A stretch of 64,000 nucleotides of DNA from Terriglobales bacterium (GCA_035567895.1 DATMPC010000049.1:91410-155409), one strand, 5' to 3'; counted from the first letter of the stretch, positions 26,409 to 35,079 are shown. Notes: generated by a model not told the origin, from the sequence alone. Program-made: numbers and translations.

Positions 26409-27644
26409 ATGGCGAGCACTTCTTCATCCCGTCCGTCAGAACAGTTCGCACTTCGCCTGGACCGGCAGGATCCTTATCTTCGCGTTCTTTGCGTGAATGT
26501 ATATGTCCGCGATCAAGATCGAAGTTTGCGTTTCTATGTGGATCAGCTTAAATTCCGCCTCGTGGTCGATCAAAGCTATGAATCAGGAGATCGCTGGGTA
26601 GCAGTTGCTCCGCCGGACGGCGCGACCATTCTTGCCCTTTACGCTCCCAAGCCAGGCTCGAAGGAGCACAAGCTTATCGGACGCTCGCGAGACGTGGTGT
26701 TCGTCACCGAGGATGTCATTGCCAAGTTCCATGAATGGACCGAGAGCGGCGTCCACTTTTACCATCCGCCGCAGACCACTCTTTGGGGCGGCATTTTCAC
26801 CCGCTTCGACGATCCCGACGGCAACTCCTTCGCACTCGTAGGCAAGGACGACTTCGTTCGCGAGATCGAAGCCGAGCGCCGCGCGGCCGCAGAGAAGCTG
26901 GAGGCGGAACGCCGCGCAGCCCAGGAACTCGAAATCGCAAAGCAAGTGCAGGCGAGGCTATTTCCGCAGAGTCGTCCGCCGCTGCAAACGCTGGACTATG
27001 CGGGAGTATGCGTGCAAGCGCGTCAAGTTGGAGGAGACTACTACGATTTCATCCACCTCGGCCACGAGCGCGTGGGGATCATCATCGGCGACATCTCCGG
27101 AAAAGGCATAGCAGGCGCGCTGTTGATGGCGAACTTTCAGGCCAACCTGCGTAGTCAGAGTCCGATCGCCTTGGATCAGCCGGAACGATTTCTGCGATCG
27201 GTGAATGAGCTCTTTTACAAGAACACCACCGACAGCGCCTATGCCACGCTCTTCTTTGCCGAATATGACGACAGTCTCCGCCGGTTGCGGTACGCCAATT
27301 GCGGGCACTACTCTGCGCTCCTACTCAGAGGGGATCACACTTTGGAGCGGCTAGACTCGACGTGCACAGTGCTGGGACTCTTCCCGGAATGGGAGTGCTC
27401 GATTGAGGAGCGGCTGCTGTGCTCCGGCGACACACTTCTGCTATACACCGATGGAATCACAGAGTCATCAAACGAAGCAGACGAGGAGTTCGGAGAGGAG
27501 CGTCTGATTGAAGCCTTGCGGCGGCACAGCGAGCTGCCGGCAGAGCGTATGCTCACTGCCATCGTCGACGAGGTTCGGCAGTTTAACGCCCACGAACAAC
27601 AGGATGATCTAACGTTAATCGTGGCGAAGTGCATTGCAGATTAG
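26409..27644 (+). CDS. Fusion of a glyoxalase/VOC domain with a PP2C-type (SpoIIE/RsbU) serine phosphatase
   Basis: About 411 residues. Residues ~25-140 form a VOC domain (LCVNVYVRDQDRSLRFYVDQL, VVFVTEDVIAKFHEW, GIFTRFDDPDGNSFALVG). A charged coiled coil (EIEAERRAAAEKLEAERRAA) links it to a PPM phosphatase at ~185-410: GGDYYDFI, GDISGKGIAGALLMA, YANCGHYSALLL, LYTDGITES and QDDLTLIV supply the metal-binding Asp residues. RsbU-type phosphatases control anti-sigma antagonists; here the VOC part may be the sensor. The start ATG 26409 removes a short N-terminal extension. Cytoplasmic. Divergent from the CPBP gene. Confidence 0.88.
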   Translation: MASTSSSRPSEQFALRLDRQDPYLRVLCVNVYVRDQDRSLRFYVDQLKFRLVVDQSYESGDRWVAVAPPDGATILALYAPKPGSKEHKLIGRSRDVVFVTEDVIAKFHEWTESGVHFYHPPQTTLWGGIFTRFDDPDGNSFALVGKDDFVREIEAERRAAAEKLEAERRAAQELEIAKQVQARLFPQSRPPLQTLDYAGVCVQARQVGGDYYDFIHLGHERVGIIIGDISGKGIAGALLMANFQANLRSQSPIALDQPERFLRSVNELFYKNTTDSAYATLFFAEYDDSLRRLRYANCGHYSALLLRGDHTLERLDSTCTVLGLFPEWECSIEERLLCSGDTLLLYTDGITESSNEADEEFGEERLIEALRRHSELPAERMLTAIVDEVRQFNAHEQQDDLTLIVAKCIAD

Positions 27645-27690
27645 ACTTGGACTATCGGTGTTAACATCGTTCATCCCTTGTATCTTCACT

Positions 27691-27909
27691 CTGAATACTC
27701 GATTGAGCCGAGAGTTTGCTTTAACCGAGCGCGTGAAACTGGAAGGCATCGCGCAGGCGTTCAATGCGCTCAATCACCGGAATAATCTGATCCCCATCGC
27801 TACCTGGAGCACGGGCGCTTACCCGGCGAATCCGAATGCTTCGTTCGGACAGCCCACAGCTGTTGGCGATCCGCGCAGCGTGCAATTAGCGGCGCGAATT
27901 ACGTTTTAG
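27691..27909 (+). pseudogene. C-terminal remnant of a TonB-dependent receptor
   Basis: About 72 codons read as LNTRLSREFALTERVKLEGI, then AFNALNHRNN, ASFGQPTAVGDPRSVQLAARITF and a stop. This is the last beta-strands of an Oar-like receptor, including the NHRNN segment and the terminal ITF. It begins right after the phosphatase gene and has no plug or start, so it is a leftover of a deletion. Expression is not expected. Confidence 0.75.
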
Positions 27910-27930
27910 AGCAAGAGGAGTTAAGTAATC

Positions 27931-29254
27931 GTGATTGTCCTGGCCGCACTTGCGGTCCTGCATTTTTGTATCGCCCTCAGCCGACGCGCCTTATCGCGAG
28001 CCACAAATCGCCAGCTCGTCCAAGCTGGTGGCGCTTACGTTCGGTTCTGCCAACTCCATATATGTCCAGACTTCGACCAATCAGGGAGAGAGTTTTTCCG
28101 CGCCGGTCAAAGTTAGTCAGATGAACGTTCTGCCACTTAGCCGGCACCGCGGACCGCATATCGCGATCTCGGAATCCACACTTATCGTCACCGCGGTTGC
28201 AGGAAATGCGGAGGCTACTGGAAGCCATGCGCACGGTCTTGCCTCCGATGGCGATCTCTACGCCTGGCGTTCGACAGACGGAGGAAAATCCTGGTCTAAG
28301 GGAGCCCGGATCAACGAGGTTGCAGCCTCAGCGAGAGAAGGGCTCCACGCGCTTGCCGCAGATGGAGGTGGCAATATCTTTGCCGTGTGGCTCGACTTGC
28401 GCGATGGCGGTACCGAGCTTTACGGATCTCTTTCGCGCGACTCGGGAGCGACGTGGTCTGCAAATGTTCCGGTCTACAAGTCTCCGGACGGACACATCTG
28501 TGAGTGTTGCCATCCATCCGCCGCTTATTCGAATGACGGCACGCTTGATGTGATGTGGAGAAACTGTCTCGGAGGATCTCGTGACTTGTACATTGCTCAC
28601 TCGCGCGATGGAAGGACCTTTGGCCAGCCTGAGAAGCTCGGCCTCGGTACCTGGAAGATGGATGCGTGCCCGATGGACGGAGGCGGGCTAACGCACAGCA
28701 AGGGCAAAGCCATCACTGCCTGGCGCCGTGAAGCCGACCTCTTTCTAGCTGAACCGGGAAAGGCAGAAACAAAAATCGGCCGGGGACGGGACATCGCTGT
28801 GGCCGCAAACATGGACAAGGTCTACGCGCTCTGGATTGAGGACAGCCAACTTAAACTTTGGGTCAACGGAAAGACTGAAATTCTGGCGGAATCAGCTGCG
28901 TTCCCCAGCGTGAAAACGCTCCCGGGCGGAGGCGCTGTTGCTGCGTGGGAACAAGACGGGGAATCTCAATCCAGCGGTTGCCATGAAGGTCGTTGTTCCG
29001 GCTATCATCTAGCCGCCCGCGAGACCGGGAAGCTTATCTTCCAGCATCGAAAAGCGCGAATCAGCAGCCTAAGGAGGGCCTCGCCTTGTCAGGCTCATCT
29101 TAGCGTTTTTCTACCGATTAAAGCAGAAAGCCCTCCGGCGGCGCTCGTCCTTGAGTGCAAGGGTCACGCGGCTGGAGGGCACGTCCGTAAGACCGGGCTG
29201 GCCGAGTCCCCACGGTTTGTCCATGACCGGAAATATCTTGCAGTCGCGCGGTGA
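27931..29254 (+). pseudogene. Frameshifted secreted sialidase/BNR-repeat protein
   Basis: A GTG at 27931 preceded by AGAGGAG encodes a signal-peptide-like VIVLAALAVLHFCIALS, but the mature protein lies in the +1 frame (SADAPYREPQIASSSK, TNQGESFSAPVKVSQ, STDGGKSWSKG, LSRDSGATWSANVPVY, ICECCHPSA, HSRDGRTFGQPEKLG). The Asp-box repeats (SxDxGxxW) identify a sialidase-like beta-propeller. A one-base frameshift around 27960-27980 (T5 run) explains the mismatch. The frame also runs on beyond ~29000 into sequence that no longer looks coding and includes a GCCCTCC/GGAGGGC inverted repeat (29130-29180). It follows a receptor remnant, so the whole locus seems to be decaying; a sequencing error is possible. 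Confidence 0.65.
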
Positions 29255-30003
29255 GACGTTTGCGCGCCAAGAAACGCCTGCTGCCCACACATAGCCGTCA
29301 ACTTGTGCCATAGGCACTGTTGTTGCACCGAGTGCAGATTACTGAGTGCGTGTATGTCGAGTTCTGTTTCGGGAGGTTTGAATGAAAGCGATCCAGCTTA
29401 ATTCACTGGTGTTCGCGGAACAGCGAATTTATCAGTGAATCTAACAGTGAATTTTTTCTCGAAAGGGTGGCGAGCAACGGACGAATCCGCGCAACCGCCT
29501 GCCGCGCCACGGATTAGATGAAATTCCCATTCTGGTCCGCCACCCGGAACAGTGAATAACAGTGAATAAGCAGTGAACTCTGCAATTCGCAATCCGTTGC
29601 TCGCCTCGACAACGATCTTGTCGTCTCCATCCGTCTCATCAGACTCTCTCCTCGAGAATTGACCGATTTCTGTTGATTTTCAATCGTGGCACCAGCGAAA
29701 GTAGATAGTTGGAGAATATAGAGCGAACATCGCCGACTAACCATACCACGAACCCATTCGCTTGCGAAGCAAAAAAGAGTTCCTCGCGAGATGCAATTTA
29801 TTTCTTACTTGCGCTCGGCCGAACTTCGCGGTAGCAGGAAATCAAGAGCTGAATTAGACCAGGACCCAAGGAGCGATCGTTAGATGGCAGGGAACTTTTT
29901 GCCTTCTCGCGGCATTACCAGTGTTGTGGATGAACGCAACCGGAAATCGTGCAAGATGCGAGGCTGGCGTTCGTTCTAGACTCGAGGCGATCAGCGATTG
30001 GCG
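29255..30003. other. 749-bp non-coding region
   Basis: Contains the repeat region at 29401-29605 described separately. I see no convincing gene elsewhere. Short minus-strand frames over 29398-29744 are products of the repeats. The 150 bp before the sigma-factor ATG should hold its promoter, but no clear ECF-type -35/-10 pair was recognised. Confidence 0.5.
29401..29605. repeat. Intergenic repeat region C (CAGTGAAT octamers with 13-bp inverted repeats)
   Basis: CAGTGAAT or a one-base variant occurs at 29401 (inverse), 29421, 29433, 29445, 29550, 29560 and 29571. GGCGAGCAACGGA (29469-29481) and TCCGTTGCTCGCC (29593-29605) are a perfect 13-bp inverted pair around the second cluster. TTCGCAATCCGTTGCTC (29586-29602) recurs identically at 58149-58165. 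Confidence 0.75.
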
Positions 30004-30606
30004 ATGAATCGTACGTCTGACACTAGCGCGGAGAGGCCGGCGACTGCGGGCAGCGATGAGCTGTTGATGCTCGCGTTTTGCCGGGGCTCGAAAGAGGCTT
30101 TCGCCGAATTGTTCTCGCGTTACCAGCAACCGCTGTTTGGATTCTTTCGGCGGCGTCTTGCCGATTCGGCGCAGGCGGAGGAGTTGACGCAAGAAACCTT
30201 CCTGGCTGTACTTCGCGCTTCGGCCCGTTATGAACCCTCCGCGTTGTTCCGAACCTATCTTTATGCGATTGCTCTGAAGATCTTACGCGCCTATCGCCGC
30301 AAGGCAGCCTTCCGCGCCACGTTCCTGGGAGTGGCTGGATCGCGCGAGCCGGTTTCGGAACCTGCCACTCATGCTGAGGTTTTTCTGCGGGAGGCGGTCG
30401 GAAAGCTGGAGCGCCTCGATCGGGAGGTTCTGTTGTTGCGTGAGTTCGAGCAGCTAAGCTACGCGGAAATTGCGGAGGTTTTGCGTTTGCCGGTGAACAC
30501 GGTTCGATCGCGCCTGTTTCGTGCGCGTATGGCTCTGCGCGATCTGCTGGCTGCGCCTGTTCCCAAATCGGCCTCAGAGATGACGCCGTCGGAGGAGCGT
30601 GTATGA
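30004..30606 (+). CDS. RNA polymerase ECF-type sigma factor
   Basis: 200 residues. Region 2 is ELLMLAFCRGSKEAFAELFSRYQQPLFGFFRRRL, then EELTQETFLAVLRASARY; region 4 is LERLDREVLLLREFEQLSYAEIAEVLRLPVNTVRSRLFRAR. I chose ATG 30004; a TTG at 29998 is in frame. Its TGA overlaps the ATG of the membrane anti-sigma gene (ATGA), so the two are made together. It probably directs transcription of its own operon and of envelope-stress genes; targets are unknown. Confidence 0.93.
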   Translation: MNRTSDTSAERPATAGSDELLMLAFCRGSKEAFAELFSRYQQPLFGFFRRRLADSAQAEELTQETFLAVLRASARYEPSALFRTYLYAIALKILRAYRRKAAFRATFLGVAGSREPVSEPATHAEVFLREAVGKLERLDREVLLLREFEQLSYAEIAEVLRLPVNTVRSRLFRARMALRDLLAAPVPKSASEMTPSEERV

Positions 30607-31850
30607 ACATTGCCGTACAGCATATGGGCCCCGAAGAGCTGATGGCGCTTCTCGACGGCGAACTCCCGGCGGCGAACGCCCAAGCCGTCTCTATGCACAT
30701 TGAGGACTGTGCTGAATGCGCCAAGATCGCTGACCAACTGCGCCGCGCCTCGCAGTCGCTTTCCGCGTGGAAAGTCCCCGCCATTCCGGCGAAGCTGGAG
30801 GAATCCGTTGTGGAGCTTGCAGCCAAAGCTGGCTCCGAGCTCAAAATCAGAAAACCAAAGCTTCTTATTCGTGCAAGTTTCTGGAGCTGGAAGCAGTGGG
30901 CAGGCTTAAGTGCCGGCGCAGTCTCGGCCCTTTTGTTTGTGGCGGCGGTGCTTACGCCGAACCTGATGCGTACTCAGTATGCATTGGAAAGGCGACAAGT
31001 AATGCCTTACGTGACCGCCCAGCTGCCGAATAGCGAGGGTGGGGGTGGAGGGGGTGGCGACCGAGATAAGCTCCAAGTGAAAGACGGGTCCCTCGAGGCC
31101 CCGATCGCTCAACCACAGGTTCGCAACGGGCATCCACAAGTTCTCGAACAGCAGGTCCCTGCTCCCATGATTGCGCGAACCGTGTCGCTGTCGATCATGA
31201 CGAACGACTTCTCCGGTTCGCGCTTGTCGCTGGATGGCATACTTGTCCGGTATCACGGATACTCGGCGCAGCTGAGCGTCAGCACCACTGAGAACACTCC
31301 GCGCAGTCTACAGGCTTCTCTGCGGATTCCTGCGTCGGTCCTTTCTTCTGCTGTTATCGACCTCAAGACGCTTGGCCGCGTTGAAAGGGAATCACAATCG
31401 GGTGAAGAAGTCACCCAGCAACATACAGACCTGGTTGCTCGCTTGAAAAACTCTCGCGAAACGGAGCAGCGTCTGCGCGAGATACTGCAGCAGCGCACGG
31501 GAAAGATCACCGATGTCCTGAAAGTGGAGGAAGAGATCGCGCGCGTCCGCGGCGAGATTGAGGAGATGGAGGGCGAGCAGAAGGCGCTCGAGCATCGCGT
31601 AGACTTCGCCACTGTCGAGCTGCAGCTTGGGGAAGAGTACAAAGCTCAGCTCAATCCGCCGGCAGCTTCGGTCTCCACGCGCATTCATAACGCCTTCGTA
31701 GCCGGCTACCAAAACGTCACGGAGACGCTACTAGGGATTCTTCTGTTCTTCGCAGAGTATGCTCCGGCGCTGTTGATATGGCTGGCGATCCTCGCGTTTC
31801 CAGTTGTTTTGATTTGGCGGCGATACAGAAGGATGAGTGCGGCCGTCTAG
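30603..31850 (+). CDS. Membrane anti-sigma factor fused to a DUF4349 domain
   Basis: 415 residues. The N-terminus (GPEELMALLDGELPAANA, HIEDCAECAKIADQL with H-x3-C-x2-C) is a zinc-binding anti-sigma domain. A single membrane helix follows near residue 105 (GLSAGAVSALLFVAAVLTP), then an eight-glycine linker. The extracytoplasmic part, ~195-350, is DUF4349: a beta domain, then a long coiled coil (LVARLKNSRETEQRLREILQ, VEEEIARVRGEIEEMEGEQK). A second helix (LLIWLAILAFPVVLIWRRY) returns to the membrane. It presumably sequesters the ECF factor and senses a periplasmic signal through DUF4349. Confidence 0.87.
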   Translation: MNIAVQHMGPEELMALLDGELPAANAQAVSMHIEDCAECAKIADQLRRASQSLSAWKVPAIPAKLEESVVELAAKAGSELKIRKPKLLIRASFWSWKQWAGLSAGAVSALLFVAAVLTPNLMRTQYALERRQVMPYVTAQLPNSEGGGGGGGDRDKLQVKDGSLEAPIAQPQVRNGHPQVLEQQVPAPMIARTVSLSIMTNDFSGSRLSLDGILVRYHGYSAQLSVSTTENTPRSLQASLRIPASVLSSAVIDLKTLGRVERESQSGEEVTQQHTDLVARLKNSRETEQRLREILQQRTGKITDVLKVEEEIARVRGEIEEMEGEQKALEHRVDFATVELQLGEEYKAQLNPPAASVSTRIHNAFVAGYQNVTETLLGILLFFAEYAPALLIWLAILAFPVVLIWRRYRRMSAAV

Positions 31851-32034
31851 AATGCAGCTAGAGTAGAGTTCGACATCTTATTCCCCGACTGTCGACGGAT
31901 CCACTCCGGCAAGAGTGGGGCCCCGGCGAAATCCCCAAGTTTTCCACACAACCAGAGTCTCTGCTTCGGCATCGCACGGGTCGCCACTTCGTCTAAGCGT
32001 GCAGTGTGCATGCGGCCCGAATTCCTGACGGCGA

Positions 32035-32448
32035 ATGGCAAAGCCAACAGTCATTTCTGAAAAATCGGGGGACCTCATCCTTCTCCTGCTCAACACTCAT
32101 TCGCCATTTCTGGTCGGATTTCTTCGGACAAACGGTTACGCTGCCTCCGAAGCTCATTCACCCGACCATTTGGTCACGCTGTGCCTGAATAATCCGGCGA
32201 CTGCGGCAATCGTAGATGTATGCCAGCTTGCAGAAATCGAAGGCTGGTCGGTCGCGCAGTCGATCAAGATGGTCAAACCATCGCTATCAGTAATTCTGCT
32301 TTGTCACGGCGCGATTCCCGAAAAAGTTGAGCTTCCCACGGCAGTGGACGCACTGGTAAGTGACTCAGATTTGCAGGGATTGCTGATGGTCTTAGACAAA
32401 CACACCGCAAGAAAAAAGAGCCGTATACAGCTAAACGCCGGGGACTGA
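32035..32448 (+). CDS. Receiver-like (pseudo-REC) protein, unknown role
   Basis: 137 residues with the alternating pattern of a response-regulator receiver: LILLLLNTHSPFLVGFLRTNGY, AAIVDVCQLAEIEGWSVAQSIKMVKPSLSVILLCHG. Asp61 aligns with the phospho-acceptor, but the acidic pair after strand 1 is replaced by Asn-Thr, and there is no output domain. It may be a phosphorylation-independent receiver. It stands alone with 184 bp upstream, which include the hairpin CCACTC/GAGTGG near 31903-31920. Confidence 0.6.
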   Translation: MAKPTVISEKSGDLILLLLNTHSPFLVGFLRTNGYAASEAHSPDHLVTLCLNNPATAAIVDVCQLAEIEGWSVAQSIKMVKPSLSVILLCHGAIPEKVELPTAVDALVSDSDLQGLLMVLDKHTARKKSRIQLNAGD

Positions 32449-32710
32449 ACGGGCCTCAGTTAGGCATTGGGGGCGAGAATCCGCTTAAGATCCCCTGCCC
32501 CAGTGCCTTCTCGGCCAGGTTCACCCCGGAAGAAAACTGTTAGCCGGCCCTTGCAGCAGGTGCGTATCGATGGCTGCAAGGTCAAATTCTTTGTCGCTGT
32601 GCTCTCGCTCGATGGAAACGTCAAAGGCGGACCTGAGACCAGGCGAATAAGAGCAAGGGTCTCCGCGTAGGTCGCAAGCGACGCGGCGCCGTAGTTTGAA
32701 CCACTATGGG

Positions 32711-32917
32711 TTAGTCCTTCTGGAGCATGACTTCCGTGGACTTGATCACCACGGTCACTCTGTCGCCCTTCTTCAACTTCAACTCTTCCGCACTGCGGCG
32801 AGTAATCACGCTCTCGACAATATGCTCACCAACGCGAACGGCGATATGCGCCATCACGCCTCCGAGCTGGATTTCTTCGATGACTCCAGGAAGTTGGTTC
32901 CGTGCGGAAAGCGGCAT
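32711..32917 (-). CDS. Molybdenum-binding TOBE-domain protein (molbindin type)
   Basis: 68 residues: MPLSARNQLPGVIEEIQLGG, VMAHIAVRVGEHIVESVITRRSAEELKLKKGD and VTVVIKSTEVML form a single TOBE/Mop domain as in molbindins, which store or buffer molybdate as oligomers in the cytoplasm. The frame extends to 32956, but the ATG at 32917 begins exactly where Mop domains do. It is divergent from a molybdopterin-oxidoreductase-like secreted protein 47 bp away, a sensible functional pair. Confidence 0.88.
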   Translation of the reverse strand: MPLSARNQLPGVIEEIQLGGVMAHIAVRVGEHIVESVITRRSAEELKLKKGDRVTVVIKSTEVMLQKD

Positions 32918-32964
32918 GAGGGTTGTCCTGATCGTCGATTTTGACAGCGGATACAATGTTACAG

Positions 32965-33429
32965 ATGAAATCGTATATTGTCGTTATCTCGGCATTGCTG
33001 TGCGCGTCTGCTTATGCACAGAGTGTAGAGGTCTCCTACCAGCAAAAACATGCGACCGTGCAGTTACGCGAGATGGCGCACACGAACGTTTTGGCGAAGG
33101 GACACGATAACGTCTCGCACACTTTTTCCTGTGTTCCTATGAAGACCGTTCTGGCGACGGTACAGGCGCCGAACGGCGACAACCTGCGTGGAGCGGGAGT
33201 TTCGCTCGTGCTGCTTGCCAGCGCGAAAGACAACTACCACGCTGCGTTTACGCTCGCCGAACTCGACGAGAGTATTGGCGACAAACCTGTCTTTGTCTGC
33301 GACAAGCAGGATGGGGAAGCGCTGAGTGCGTCTGACGGTCCCGTTCGTCTCGTGGTCCCATCCGACAAACGTCCGGCTCGATGGGTGCGCATGCTCACAA
33401 GTCTGGAGATCCAGCGTCCGCAGACGTAG
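32965..33429 (+). CDS. Secreted protein with molybdopterin-oxidoreductase-like (sulfite oxidase fold) domain
   Basis: About 154 residues. The signal peptide MKSYIVVISALLCASAYAQ is followed by a compact domain: SCVPMKTVLATVQAPNGDNLRGAGVSLVLLASAKD, FTLAELDESIGDKPVFVCDKQDG and GPVRLVVPSDKRPARWVRML. This matches small periplasmic relatives of the Oxidored_molyb family. The Cys in HTFSCVPM is not clearly the cofactor ligand, so cofactor binding is uncertain. ATG 32956 is an alternative start. The divergent molbindin supports a link to molybdenum. Confidence 0.75.
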   Translation: MKSYIVVISALLCASAYAQSVEVSYQQKHATVQLREMAHTNVLAKGHDNVSHTFSCVPMKTVLATVQAPNGDNLRGAGVSLVLLASAKDNYHAAFTLAELDESIGDKPVFVCDKQDGEALSASDGPVRLVVPSDKRPARWVRMLTSLEIQRPQT

Positions 33430-33862
33430 GCAAGCCTACCGTCCGTTTGGTTTCATGGACTGGTGCGCAGATTTTCGCAATGCGGCCATTTTTGCGCAAA
33501 CTCATCGGCGCTTGCCGCTTCAGCGCGTTGCGAAAAGAGTCGCTTGAGCAGCGCTTCGTGAAGTCCTGATCGCGGTCGGCGCAACAATCCGAAATCACGA
33601 CGAGTTGGTAGTCTGGCATCACACGCCTCGAGCACGTTGAGAGAATGACGCCACTGGTCGCAATTCCGAACAAGGCCGTTGTCGATAATGCTCTCCTTCT
33701 GTACGTGTTCGGAGTACGCGGCTGATCGTATACACAGGATCGATCGTAGATGCATGAATTGTCACTATGTGCTTGCGCGCGACAACCGCAAGAGACGGGT
33801 TTGACCCCTTTACTCGTCCTCGGCGACAATCCTGGTTCGGTCACGAAGACTCAGGAGCGACC
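33430..33862. other. 433-bp region without an intact gene
   Basis: Holds the minus-strand isochorismatase remnant described separately, then ~100 bp leading to the acyl-CoA dehydrogenase. No promoter elements recognised with confidence. Confidence 0.5.
33453..33720 (-). pseudogene. Frameshifted isochorismatase-family hydrolase remnant
   Basis: One minus frame reads LFGIATSGVILSTCSRRV, then DYQLVVISDCCADRDQD, the central motifs of an isochorismatase-like cysteine hydrolase. The family's next segment appears in a different minus frame as GLHEALLKRLFSQRAEAASADEF. A frameshift therefore lies near 33570-33590. The N-terminal half with the catalytic Asp and Lys is not found upstream, so this is a truncated and frameshifted relic. 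Confidence 0.7.
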
Positions 33863-35014
33863 ATGACTCATGACGCGGCCGTTTTGAAAGCCCGCGACTC
33901 TGCCAGTCGCGTGTTGGCGCCATCCGCAGCGCAAAACGATAAGGCGGGGCGATTCTCTACCGAGGCTATCGCGTCGCTGGGTGAGTCCGGACTGCTTGGG
34001 CTGATGCTGCCCGCTAATGTTGGCGGTCTAGGATTAGGTCCCCACACGTTTGCGGCTGTTATCGCCACGCTCGCCGAGGCAGATGCTTCGGTCGCCATGG
34101 TGTATCTCATGCACATTCTCGGCGCGGCGGCGATCTCGGCAGCGCGTCCAGGCGCGACTCGGGCAGTCACGCCCATATTGCAAGCGATCTCTGCAGGTCG
34201 CCACTTATCCACTCTGGCATTCAGTGAAGCCGGCTCGCGCAGCCATTTCTGGGCGCCGATATCGCGGGCACGGCGGAATGGTGACGGCGTACACATAAGC
34301 GCGAAGAAATCGTGGGTGACCAGCGCGGGGCAAGCGCAGAGCTATGTCGTTTCTGCGCTTGCTCCTGAAGGCGCTGGACCTACCGATTCGACTCTTTACT
34401 TTGTTGGAGCGGGGACACGCGGCCTTTCAGTTGCCGGCCCCTGGGATGGTTTAGGACTTCGCGCCAACGCCTCGGCGCCGATTGCGCTGGACGATTGCGA
34501 GGTTCCATCCGATTTTCAGCTTACGGATGACGGCGCGGGCTTTCCGACCATGATGAACGTGGTGCTCCCGCTGTTCAATTTGGGATCAGCAGCCGTGGCT
34601 TTGGGATTGTGTCGAGCGGCAGTCGCCGGGACTACGTCGCACCTCAAGAGCGCAAAATTCGAGCATCTCGGCCGGAGCCTCGGCGAGAGTCTGCCTACGC
34701 TGCGCGCGCAACTCGCGACGATGCAGATTGACACCGACGGGCTGTCGGCGCGCATCGACGATTTGATCGAGCATCTTGAAAAGCCGCGCGAGACGACCAT
34801 GCTGCGCGTGCTCGAGAGCAAAGCCGCTGCAGGCGAGGTCGCTATCAGCGTTACCTCAGCAGCAATGCGGGTTTGCGGCGGGGCTGCGTTCTCAAAGCAT
34901 TTGGGCATCGAGCGCCTCTTCCGCGACGCGCACGCGGGCGCTGTTATGGCGCCAACGGTCGACGTTCTGCGCGAGTTCATCGGGAAATCCCTTTTGGGAA
35001 TGCCGCTCTTCTGA
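33863..35014 (+). CDS. Acyl-CoA dehydrogenase family flavoprotein
   Basis: 383 residues. LGESGLLGLMLPANVGGLGLGPHTFAAVIATLAEADASVAM, then TLAFSEAGSRSHF and KKSWVTSAGQAQSYVVSAL, followed by a helical C-terminal domain with RVCGGAAFSKHLGIERLFRDAHAGAVMAPT, match the acyl-CoA dehydrogenase fold (FAD-dependent). The catalytic Glu of true acyl-CoA dehydrogenases is not obvious, and the family also includes monooxygenase-like members such as DszC. ATG 33863 has AGGAGCGACC upstream. The next gene (PhnD-like) follows after 65 bp and may be cotranscribed. Confidence 0.87.
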   Translation: MTHDAAVLKARDSASRVLAPSAAQNDKAGRFSTEAIASLGESGLLGLMLPANVGGLGLGPHTFAAVIATLAEADASVAMVYLMHILGAAAISAARPGATRAVTPILQAISAGRHLSTLAFSEAGSRSHFWAPISRARRNGDGVHISAKKSWVTSAGQAQSYVVSALAPEGAGPTDSTLYFVGAGTRGLSVAGPWDGLGLRANASAPIALDDCEVPSDFQLTDDGAGFPTMMNVVLPLFNLGSAAVALGLCRAAVAGTTSHLKSAKFEHLGRSLGESLPTLRAQLATMQIDTDGLSARIDDLIEHLEKPRETTMLRVLESKAAAGEVAISVTSAAMRVCGGAAFSKHLGIERLFRDAHAGAVMAPTVDVLREFIGKSLLGMPLF

Positions 35015-35079
35015 GACACGCCTGCGGAGACGAAGAGAGTGTTTTGTGAAACGCAGATGAAGAAAACGTGGAGGGCCTA

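Noticed and set aside
29398..29744. Two small minus-strand genes
   Set aside because: They are translations of the CAGTGAAT repeats without ribosome-binding sites or hydrophobic/domain features.
30023..30844. 273-codon minus-strand open frame
   Set aside because: Antisense to the ECF sigma and anti-sigma genes, both strongly supported.
32941..32957. TTGACA followed by TACAAT as a sigma-70 promoter
   Set aside because: The two hexamers are only ~7 bp apart, far from the required 16-18 bp.
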